DNA of 7,667 nucleotides from an uncultured bacterium (GTDB lineage Bacteria > Bacteroidota > Bacteroidia > Chitinophagales > Chitinophagaceae), in contig CAJBPC010000607.1 of NCBI GenBank assembly GCA_903957405.1, positions 1-7,667 on the forward strand. The letters run 5' to 3'. The notes beneath the pieces are model-generated. The model worked only from the letters and a program-made list of their open reading frames with translations, ran no database searches and was not told the origin of the DNA. A program made the translations under genes and the position numbers. Every line of letters begins with the position of its first letter. The stretch's first letter is position 1. Positions 1-5,940 of this stretch are shown here, one piece after another.

Positions 1-874
1 CCGGGTTGGTCTTCCCAGCCAGTTTTGTATAGAAATGTTCTTTGGCGTCGACGCCTTTTACGTTCAGGGAAAGTTGTTTGTAGGTATCCAGGACCTGTTG
101 GTATTCCCCTTTTCGCAGCAGTCCATTATCGACAAAAATGCCGAAGAGCCGGTCGCCGATCGCTTTTTGGATCAGCGTGGCCGCGACGGTGGAATCAACC
201 CCCCCGCTAAGCCCCATTACTACTTTTCGGTCCCCGATCTGTTCCCGGAGGGCATTGACCGTGTCGGTGATGAAATGCGCCGGTGTCCAATCGCCACTGC
301 ATCCGCAGATCTCTACGAGGAAATTTCGTAGGATATGCTTTCCATGCTCGGAGTGGTACACTTCCGGATGGAACTGGAATCCATAGAGTGGATGCCCATC
401 GCCATCCGACTTTTTGAATGCCGCCACCGGGATGGAATCGGTCGTCGCCAGGATCTCGAAGCCGGCAGGCAGTTCCAGGATGGAGTCTCCATGGCTCATC
501 CAAACCTGCGACCGGAGTGGAACGGATTGCCAGATGACATCGTTCTTTTCAATCTGCAGAAAAGCCCTGCCGTATTCCCGTTTTTCGGATCTTTCCACGC
601 GACCACCTGCATGTTTCGCCGTCAGCTGTGCTCCGTAACAGATGCCCAGTACTGGAAGCCGTGCCACAAGCGCCGCAACATCCAAGATGGGCGCATTCTC
701 ATCGTTGACGGAGAACGGGGATCCTGAAAGGATGATTCCTTTCAATTCAGGACCCGTTTCGAATGGCTTGTGCCAGGGGATGATCTCGCAGTAAACATTT
801 GCCTCGCGGACGGCACGGGCTATGAGCTGGGTGTACTGAGAACCGAAGTCAAGGATGAGTATTTTCTCTGTCAT
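1..874 (-). CDS. guaA: GMP synthase (glutamine-hydrolysing), 3' end outside window
   Basis: The enzyme converts XMP to GMP in the cytoplasm, using ATP and ammonia from glutamine. The frame is open from ATG at 872-874 to the left edge: 291 codons of a protein normally about 510-525 residues long, so the C-terminal part is missing. The N-terminal class I glutamine amidotransferase domain spans about residues 4-190, with the nucleophile Cys79 in GICYGAQ and the partners His169 and Glu171 in QFHPE. The ATP-pyrophosphatase domain follows, with the P-loop SGGVDS at 223-228 and FVDNGLLRKGE at about 247-257. I translated every codon and saw no frameshift or stop. The start is well placed, because MTEKILILDFGSQYTQLIARAVRE matches the usual beginning of the family, with FGSQ only nine residues in. 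The dimerisation domain should lie beyond the edge. The gene is divergent from the MFS transporter, with no SD-like sequence before the ATG, as is usual in Bacteroidota. Confidence 0.97.
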   Translation of the reverse strand, partial: MTEKILILDFGSQYTQLIARAVREANVYCEIIPWHKPFETGPELKGIILSGSPFSVNDENAPILDVAALVARLPVLGICYGAQLTAKHAGGRVERSEKREYGRAFLQIEKNDVIWQSVPLRSQVWMSHGDSILELPAGFEILATTDSIPVAAFKKSDGDGHPLYGFQFHPEVYHSEHGKHILRNFLVEICGCSGDWTPAHFITDTVNALREQIGDRKVVMGLSGGVDSTVAATLIQKAIGDRLFGIFVDNGLLRKGEYQQVLDTYKQLSLNVKGVDAKEHFYTKLAGKTNP

Positions 875-883
875 ATGAAGCCG

Positions 884-891
884 CGAAGGTA
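884..891 (-). promoter_or_regulatory. Possible -7 element of guaA promoter
   Basis: Read on the minus strand, TACCTTCG matches seven of the eight positions of the Bacteroidota -7 element TAnnTTTG, ending 9 nt before the guaA ATG. No TTTG is found 19-21 nt upstream (the sequence there is CAAG), so the -33 half is absent or diverged. If it is used, the guaA mRNA would have a leader of only a few nucleotides. This is a weak call. Confidence 0.3.
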
Positions 892-1021
892 CAATATTAG
901 GGCTGCTTTTTCTTGTTTTATGCCCTGATCATATACTGGATCGGAGCCCTACATTATCATGTACTTTCCATTGATTTCTTTTGATCATGTGCGCTGCTGT
1001 TCGTGCATCTGATTTTTTATC

Positions 1022-1029
1022 AACCTTTG
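1022..1029 (+). promoter_or_regulatory. Possible -7-like element overlapping MFS start region
   Basis: AACCTTTG differs from TAnnTTTG only at the first base. A TTCG at 1000-1003, 18 nt upstream, could be a degenerate -33 element. The box ends 3 nt before the ATG at 1033, so transcription would begin on or just inside the start codon. It may therefore be coincidental, or it may mark a leaderless message. It also conflicts with using the GTG at 1003. Confidence 0.22.
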
Positions 1030-1032
1030 CCG

Positions 1033-2235
1033 ATGAATTGGAAAGAGCGGTTTCTGCTTATCATACTGGCTGTCATAAATTTCACCACAATCCTTGATTT
1101 CATGATCATGATGCCGCTTGGGAGTTTTCTCATGCCGCATTTTGCCATTTCTCCGATGTATTTCAGCATGATCGTGGCGGCGTATCCCCTTACGGCATTT
1201 TTTTCCGGGCTTTTTGCGGCGTTCCATGTGGACCGGTATGATCGCAAAAAAATCCTACTGTATGCATATGGGGGATTTCTGGCGGGAACACTCTGCTGCG
1301 GAATCGCTCCGAGTGCATTGCTGTTGATGGCGGCAAGGGTGGTGACAGGGGTTTTCGGCGGACTGATCGGTGCTCAGATCCTGTCGATCATCGCAGATGT
1401 ATTCCCATATGAAAAACGTGGGCGGGCGATGAGTGCGGTTTTCATCGCGTTCGCGGCAGCTTCCGTGGCCGGTGTGCCATTCAGCCTCTATCTTGCGGGG
1501 ATTTTCAGCTGGCATGCACCATTCCTCTTCATCGGCGTACTGGGCTGGCTCCTGGTGCCGCTCATGATCCGTTTTCTGCCTGCCGTCAGACAGCATCTTG
1601 GAGACAATCCTGAAGCACCCCTCTCCGTCAGGGAAGTCATCGTAGGCATCCTCGGCAACAGAACCCAGCTGAATGCACTGCTGCTCTCGGGAATGCTCAT
1701 CTTCGGGCATTTCATGCTCATCCCTTTTATCAATCCGTACATGGAGTTCAACAAGGGATTGCCCCGAAGCCAGACACCCCTCATATACATGACCGGTGGC
1801 GCCAGTGCACTGATCGCATCCTTTGTCATAGGAAGGATCACAGACCTCTATGGAAAATACAAGGTATTTCTTGCAGCGGTTGTTTGCTCCATATTCCCCA
1901 TCCTGATCATCACGAACATGCCGCAGATGCCGCTGTATGCGATGCTGTCGGTGTTCGGTCTGTGGTTCGCGGCCTCCACTGCCCGCTCCATACCGGCACA
2001 GGCAATGATCAGCACCGTCGTAGAACCTTCCGCCAGGGGACGTTTCATGAGTTTCAATTCCTCCGTGCAGCAGCTCAGCACCGGCCTGGCATCCATCCTG
2101 TCCGGCGTGATTGTGGATAAAGCCCCGGATGGACGGATCCTACATTATGATAAAGTCGGATTCCTCAGTGCCGCCATCGTCGCATCCACCATCATACTCG
2201 GCAAGAGACTTGCCCGACGACAACATCTGGATTGA
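1033..2235 (+). CDS. MFS transporter, DHA1/arabinose-efflux-permease type
   Basis: This is an inner-membrane major facilitator protein of 400 residues with about 12 predicted hydrophobic helices: roughly 7-31, 43-64, 74-92, 94-120, 133-155, 160-182, then a polar loop near 183-210, then 212-235, 250-268, 276-295, 299-322, 340-362 and 374-390. The loop between helices 2 and 3 carries a recognisable motif A (HVDRYDRKK, Asp67, Arg68, Arg71). Helix 4 starts with the motif B-like RVVTGVFGG (Arg102). Both point to a proton-coupled DHA1 exporter, but the substrate cannot be read from the sequence. A second DR-like loop occurs at ITDLYGKYK (269-277), as expected from the two-fold MFS repeat. I chose ATG 1033 over an in-frame GTG at 1003, because MNWKERFLLIILAVINF is the usual beginning of Bacteroidota homologues and the ten extra residues show no conserved character. 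The gene stands alone, divergent from guaA and convergent with rpsT. Confidence 0.88.
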   Translation: MNWKERFLLIILAVINFTTILDFMIMMPLGSFLMPHFAISPMYFSMIVAAYPLTAFFSGLFAAFHVDRYDRKKILLYAYGGFLAGTLCCGIAPSALLLMAARVVTGVFGGLIGAQILSIIADVFPYEKRGRAMSAVFIAFAAASVAGVPFSLYLAGIFSWHAPFLFIGVLGWLLVPLMIRFLPAVRQHLGDNPEAPLSVREVIVGILGNRTQLNALLLSGMLIFGHFMLIPFINPYMEFNKGLPRSQTPLIYMTGGASALIASFVIGRITDLYGKYKVFLAAVVCSIFPILIITNMPQMPLYAMLSVFGLWFAASTARSIPAQAMISTVVEPSARGRFMSFNSSVQQLSTGLASILSGVIVDKAPDGRILHYDKVGFLSAAIVASTIILGKRLARRQHLD

Positions 2236-2580
2236 CCCTGCATGGCAGGATGAAAGTCGGGTATGGATTGCTCGGTGGCCGTACCGGTATCTTGGAGTGC
2301 CGGGCACGATTTACGAATGCGTAGGCCGTGTATACCGCTCTAATTCGAATCCGGACCTACTTTCCGCGTTGTGCCTGATCCGGCGAATATGCGTCAATTG
2401 TTTCAGGAATCATCAGCGGATATTCCTGCGGGTGCGATGCGTAAAAGGGTTTGGCCCGGCACACAGACGGATCATTTTTTATTCCTGCATGGCATCAGAT
2501 CGTCGAAGGACATTCCCGGGATGCCGGCAATGCGGTGGAAAAGAATTGGTGGGGGAATTCGGGTGCCGTGAGGGATGGGC
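2236..2580. other. About 345 bp with no recognisable gene
   Basis: No reading frame here on either strand resembles a protein I know. The plus-strand frame open across it (2111-2821) merges the 3' end of the MFS gene, this spacer and the antisense of rpsT, so it is not credible. Short frames (for example 2250-2324, 2371-2571 and minus strand 2357-2500) have no convincing start or family. I see no tRNA cloverleaf. What can be seen is a bulged 10-bp hairpin at 2404-2428, a CCTGC-ATG-GCAGG hairpin directly after the MFS stop codon, an 11-nt direct repeat, and short perfect palindromes at 2282-2289, 2297-2307, 2343-2350 and 2514-2521. It could be the long 3' untranslated region of the MFS mRNA, a decayed gene, or an unrecognised RNA. 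Confidence 0.5.
2404..2428 (+). other. Stem-loop in MFS-rpsT spacer
   Basis: CAGGAAT at 2404-2410 is the exact reverse complement of ATTCCTG at 2422-2428. Inside it, after a single bulged C2411, ATC (2412-2414) pairs with GAT (2419-2421), closing an AGCG tetraloop. That gives ten base pairs with one bulge. No T-run follows on either strand, so it is not an intrinsic terminator. Its role is unknown. Confidence 0.4.
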
Positions 2581-2613
2581 AAAAAAAAACCGCTGCAAGA
2601 CAGCGGCTTTTTT
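2581..2613 (-). terminator. Intrinsic terminator of rpsT, possibly bidirectional
   Basis: CCGCTG (2590-2595) and CAGCGG (2601-2606) form a perfect 6-bp GC-rich stem with a 5-nt loop. On the minus strand it is followed by nine Ts (2589-2581), 15 nt after the rpsT stop codon. On the plus strand the same stem is followed by C and six Ts (2608-2613), so it could also stop transcripts arriving from the MFS gene. Pairing of the flanking A and T tracts can lengthen the stem. Confidence 0.9.
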
Positions 2614-2628
2614 GGGAAGAACCCGGAA

Positions 2629-2889
2629 TTATTTAGATGCCAGGGCGTTGTATTTCAAGGTCAGGCTGCTCTTGAGGTTGCTTGCCTTGTTCTTGTGTAT
2701 CACGCCTGTCTTGGCAAGCTTGTCGATGCGACTGATCACAGTAGTAAGCTTTTCGCCTGCTTCCTTTGGATCCGTCAATGTCTTTAGGTTGCGGATGGCA
2801 TTCCGGGTGGTCTTGCCCTGATACCTATTCCTCGCCCTGCGCTTTGAAGCCTGACGAACATCCTTTTTGGTTGCCTTATGATTTGCCAT
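2629..2889 (-). CDS. rpsT: 30S ribosomal protein S20
   Basis: S20 is a primary 16S rRNA-binding protein of the small ribosomal subunit. This copy is 86 residues long, the normal size, and strongly basic. It begins MANHKATKKDVRQ, carries the signature RRARNRYQGKTTRNAIRNL at about 18-36, and ends in the expected helical region with HKNKASNLKSSL. The ATG (2887-2889) gives the canonical N-terminus, and there is no in-frame alternative. It is a single-gene unit with a consensus promoter about 29-60 bp upstream and a strong terminator just downstream. The leader of about 22 nt is A-rich and has no SD sequence. In E. coli S20 represses its own translation, but nothing in this short leader shows whether that applies here. 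Nothing is unusual about the gene itself. Confidence 0.98.
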   Translation of the reverse strand: MANHKATKKDVRQASKRRARNRYQGKTTRNAIRNLKTLTDPKEAGEKLTTVISRIDKLAKTGVIHKNKASNLKSSLTLKYNALASK

Positions 2890-2917
2890 GATCTTTTCGT
2901 TTCTGAATTTGGGAATG

Positions 2918-2949
2918 CAAAGTTATTTCCAAATTGCCGAATTACCAAA
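2918..2949 (-). promoter_or_regulatory. Consensus Bacteroidota promoter of rpsT
   Basis: On the minus strand, TTTG (2949-2946), a 20-nt spacer and TAACTTTG (2925-2918) match the known Bacteroidota housekeeping promoter, TTTG-N19-21-TAnnTTTG, at every defined position. Transcription is expected to start near 2911-2913, giving a leader of about 22 nt. A nine-base A tract on the same strand (2998-2990) lies about 40 bp further upstream. Confidence 0.85.
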
Positions 2950-3070
2950 TCCTTCAAGTGCTTTCATGAAAAACAGGGGAGTGGAGAAGTTTTTTTTTAT
3001 GGGCAATCCCTCTTAATCGCCCATCTGCGGGCCTTCTCAGCAATTTCATTATGATCCGCGCTTACGCATG

Positions 3071-3102
3071 TTTCGGCGTAAACTTTTATTGCCCGATATT
3101 TG
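3071..3102 (+). promoter_or_regulatory. Possible sucAB promoter
   Basis: GATATTTG (3095-3102) matches TAnnTTTG at all but the first position. TTTC (3071-3074), exactly 20 nt upstream, is one base from TTTG. It lies in the spacer before sucA and would give a leader of about 25-30 nt. Each half has one mismatch, so this is a candidate rather than a firm call. If correct, it excludes translation from the upstream ATG at 3068. Confidence 0.4.
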
Positions 3103-3136
3103 TAGTCCTGTTGATTTTCTGAAATCCAAGAATTAC

Positions 3137-5896
3137 ATGAAGGATTTTTCTTACATAACTAGTGCGCATCCGACTTTTGTGGAGCATCAATATCAGGATT
3201 TTCTCAAAGACTCCTCCTCGGTTGATCCGGAATTAAAGAGATTTTTCGAAGGTTTCGATTTTGCCATGACCTATTCGGCGGGATTGTCAGGCGAAAAGGC
3301 CCCGGGCGTTCGCGTTGACGGACTGTCGGCCGGTGATGGGACAGACTGGAGAAAAGAACTGGGGGCCTATCGTATGATTCTTGGGTACCGGAATAAAGGG
3401 CACCTCATCGCGAAAACAAATCCCATCAGACCTCGCAAGGACAGGGGCGCGAATCTGGAACTTTCGTTTTTCGGGCTTTCAGATTCGGACCTCGACAAGG
3501 AATTCTATGCCGGCAATCTGATCGGTCTTGGCACCACCACCCTTCGGGAGATACTGGCGCATCTTTCACGCTGCTATGCCGAACATGTGGGCATCGAGTT
3601 CAAATACATCAGCAATCAGGAAAAGGTAGATTTCCTGACGCGGGAGATGGAACATGGCTTCATGCTGCCTTTGCCTTTGTCAAAGAAGAAAAGAATCCTG
3701 GAGAAACTCAATCAGGGTGTCATCTTCGAAAAATTCCTGCATACCAAATACATTGGGCAGAAGCGTTTTTCGCTCGAAGGCGGGGAGACGACCATTGCCG
3801 CATTGGATGCCATCATCCAGGCGGCTGCGGGCTATGATGTGTGTGAAATCGTGATCGGAATGGCGCATCGCGGCCGCCTCAATATACTGGCGAATATCAT
3901 GGGGAAGACCTATGAACAGATCTTCAGTGAATTCGAAGGCACCGCCATTCCAGACCAGACCATGGGCAGTGGGGATGTGAAATACCACATGGGCTATGGC
4001 AGTGAGATAGAAACCGGGTCAGGCGGTAAGATGAGCCTGAAACTGATGCCGAATCCCTCCCATCTTGAAGCGGTGGATCCCGTGGTGCTGGGCTTTGCCC
4101 GTGCCAAGGCCGACCTCTTGCACGATAGTGAGTTCGATAGGATACTTCCGATTCTCGTACACGGGGATGCGTCTGTAGCAGGACAGGGTGTTGTCTATGA
4201 GGTCCTTCAGATGTGCAATCTTGAAGGATACTCCACCGGAGGCACGATCCATTTCGTCATAAACAACCAGATAGGCTTCACCACCGATTTCGATGATGCC
4301 CGCAGTGCCGACTATTGCACTTCCCTTGCCGCCATTGTCCAGTCACCTGTCATGCATGTGAACGGCGACGACCCTGAAGCAGTGGTCAAGTGCGTGGAGA
4401 TCGCGGTCAAATACAGGCAACAATTCAACTCCGACGTGTTCATCGACATGGTTTGCTATCGCAGGCACGGACACAATGAGGGGGATGATCCGAAATTCAC
4501 CCAACCGCGTCTATACGAACTGATAGAAAAACATCAGAATCCGAGGGAGGTTTATTCACATTTCCTGCTGGAGAACGGAGAATCCGAAGCCCGGAATCTG
4601 GCGAAGGATATGGAGAAGCAGTTCTGGGCAGACCTGCAGGAGCGCCTTGACGAAGTGAAACAGAATCCCCTGCCATACCACTACCAGCAGCCGGAACTCT
4701 GGTGGAAGAGCCTTAGAAGGGCGACGGTGGAGGATTTTGAAGGGTCTCCCCCGACGGGCATCTCCGAAGTCGCTTTGCAGACTGTTTTTGACGCCATGAT
4801 GCGCTGGCCTGAGGGGTTCAAGCCGCTGCGCAAGCTCGAGAAATTGCTGCAGGATAAGGTTCGTTTGTTTCGGGACGAGCGGAAGTTGGACTGGGCCACC
4901 GCGGAACTGCTTGCCTATGGAAGCCTGCTGCTGGATGGGAAAGATGTGCGCATGAGCGGCCAGGATGTGCGTCGCGGGACTTTCTCGCATCGCCATGCCG
5001 TCCTTCGCGATGAGGTGAATGACAGGGCTTATAACCGCCTCAGTGATATTCCCGGCGCCCAGGGCGAATTCCGCATCTATAACTCCCTGCTGAGTGAATA
5101 CGGCGTACTCGGTTTCGAGTACGGATATGCATTGGCCACACCACAGACACTGGTGCTCTGGGAAGCGCAGTTCGGTGATTTCTCCAACGGGGCGCAAACG
5201 ATGATCGACCAGTTCATCGCCAGTGCAGAACAGAAGTGGAATCGGATGAACGGATTGGTGATGCTGCTTCCACACGGGTATGAAGGCCAGGGGCCAGAAC
5301 ACAGCAGTGCGCGAATGGAGCGCTTCCTCCAGATGTGTGCAGAGCTGAACATGGTCATCACCAATATCACCTCGGCCTCCAATTTATTCCACGCCCTTCG
5401 TCGACAACTCAGTTGGCCGTTCCGGAAGCCGTTGATCAATTTCTCGCCTAAGGCGAACCTTCGGCATCCGGGTACTTTTTCTGACCTGTCGGAATTCACC
5501 GGTGGAGCGTTCAGGGAACTCATAGACGACGCTCATGTCACCGATCCTTCGTCCGTGAAGAAGGTCCTGCTTTGCAGTGGGAAGATGTATTTCGAACTGC
5601 ATGAATACAGGCAGAAGAATGCCGTCGCGGGTGTCGCGATCGTCCGGTTGGAACAAATCTATCCATTGCCTGTGGCGCAGATCAATGCACTCCGCAACCG
5701 ATATGGGAGGGCGATCTGGTACTGGGTGCAGGAAGAACCCCTCAATATGGGGGCGGCCTCATTCCTGCAAGTGAACCTCAAGTCGTTCAGCTACGGGGTC
5801 ATAAGCCGTCAGCCAAGTGCTTCCACTGCCACGGGACACAGCAAAGTCCATGCCTTGGAGCAGGCTGAACTGATCGAGACCGCTTTCACCATCTGA
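3137..5896 (+). CDS. sucA: 2-oxoglutarate dehydrogenase E1 component
   Basis: This is the thiamine-diphosphate-dependent decarboxylase of the TCA-cycle 2-oxoglutarate dehydrogenase complex. It decarboxylates 2-oxoglutarate and passes the succinyl group to the lipoyl arm of E2. The protein is 919 residues, full length for the family. The N-terminal E1 motif spans about 1-45 (HPTFVEHQYQDFLKDSS, RFFEGFDFA). Active-site histidines lie in GMAHRGRLN (His244) and DVKYHMGYGSE (His284). The ThDP/Mg2+ motif runs from HGDASVAGQG (Asp344) to INNQIGFTT (Asn376-Asn377). The transketolase-like pyrimidine domain starts near 585, with Glu590 in WATAELLAYG, GQDVRRGTFSHRHAV near 612-627, and PHGYEGQGPEHSSAR (His713, His722), the last corresponding to E. 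coli His729. The C-terminal domain ends with SASTATGHSKVHALEQAELIE. The frame is open from 3068, but I chose ATG 3137 because MKDFSYITSAHP is the standard Bacteroidota beginning. It is followed 44 nt later by sucB. Confidence 0.97.
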   Translation: MKDFSYITSAHPTFVEHQYQDFLKDSSSVDPELKRFFEGFDFAMTYSAGLSGEKAPGVRVDGLSAGDGTDWRKELGAYRMILGYRNKGHLIAKTNPIRPRKDRGANLELSFFGLSDSDLDKEFYAGNLIGLGTTTLREILAHLSRCYAEHVGIEFKYISNQEKVDFLTREMEHGFMLPLPLSKKKRILEKLNQGVIFEKFLHTKYIGQKRFSLEGGETTIAALDAIIQAAAGYDVCEIVIGMAHRGRLNILANIMGKTYEQIFSEFEGTAIPDQTMGSGDVKYHMGYGSEIETGSGGKMSLKLMPNPSHLEAVDPVVLGFARAKADLLHDSEFDRILPILVHGDASVAGQGVVYEVLQMCNLEGYSTGGTIHFVINNQIGFTTDFDDARSADYCTSLAAIVQSPVMHVNGDDPEAVVKCVEIAVKYRQQFNSDVFIDMVCYRRHGHNEGDDPKFTQPRLYELIEKHQNPREVYSHFLLENGESEARNLAKDMEKQFWADLQERLDEVKQNPLPYHYQQPELWWKSLRRATVEDFEGSPPTGISEVALQTVFDAMMRWPEGFKPLRKLEKLLQDKVRLFRDERKLDWATAELLAYGSLLLDGKDVRMSGQDVRRGTFSHRHAVLRDEVNDRAYNRLSDIPGAQGEFRIYNSLLSEYGVLGFEYGYALATPQTLVLWEAQFGDFSNGAQTMIDQFIASAEQKWNRMNGLVMLLPHGYEGQGPEHSSARMERFLQMCAELNMVITNITSASNLFHALRRQLSWPFRKPLINFSPKANLRHPGTFSDLSEFTGGAFRELIDDAHVTDPSSVKKVLLCSGKMYFELHEYRQKNAVAGVAIVRLEQIYPLPVAQINALRNRYGRAIWYWVQEEPLNMGAASFLQVNLKSFSYGVISRQPSASTATGHSKVHALEQAELIETAFTI

Positions 5897-5933
5897 ACGA
5901 TCCAAAACGATAAATACTCTACAAACGATAAAT
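5896..5933 (+). repeat. AACGAT repeats in sucA-sucB intercistronic gap
   Basis: AACGAT occurs three times, at 5896-5901 (its first A is the last base of the sucA stop codon), 5906-5911 and 5924-5929. The last two are embedded in a perfect 11-nt direct repeat, AAACGATAAAT, at 5905-5915 and 5923-5933, with an 18-nt period. The second copy ends 7 nt before the sucB ATG, where a ribosome would bind. The stretch is A-rich and has no SD sequence. Confidence 0.75.
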
Positions 5934-5940
5934 CAACAGC

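Noticed and set aside
335..727. Plus-strand frame of 130 codons opposite guaA
   Set aside because: The minus strand here carries the GuaA amidotransferase domain with its catalytic Cys, His and Glu, so the plus-strand frame is a shadow.
1..874. Possible broken guaA, since no long closed frame exists there
   Set aside because: Codon-by-codon translation of the minus strand is uninterrupted to the edge. The gene is simply cut by the window boundary.
2250..2324. Mini-ORF whose start (MKVGYGLLGGRTGIL) loosely recalls the beginning of enoyl-ACP reductase FabI
   Set aside because: It stops after 24 residues, the resemblance covers about ten residues only, and no frameshifted continuation with the FabI motifs follows in other frames.
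2336..2356. T-arm-like TTCGAAT followed by CC, suggesting a tRNA
   Set aside because: The flanking five-base arms do not pair beyond the outer three positions, and there is no acceptor stem or anticodon arm at proper distances.
2357..2500. Minus-strand open frame with protein-like text (ASHPQEYPLMIPETIDAYSPDQAQ)
   Set aside because: It is under 50 codons with no ATG at its beginning, has no known family and no promoter, and is bounded by a stop. It could be a gene remnant but cannot be called.
2111..2821. 236-codon plus-strand frame spanning the MFS end, the spacer and rpsT
   Set aside because: It overlaps the MFS 3' end in another frame and is antisense to most of rpsT. Its composition (many Arg and Cys) resembles no protein family, so it is a chance open frame.
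4556..5302. 248-codon minus-strand frame opposite sucA
   Set aside because: It lies fully antisense to conserved E1 domains, has no promoter-like sequence, and matches no family I know.
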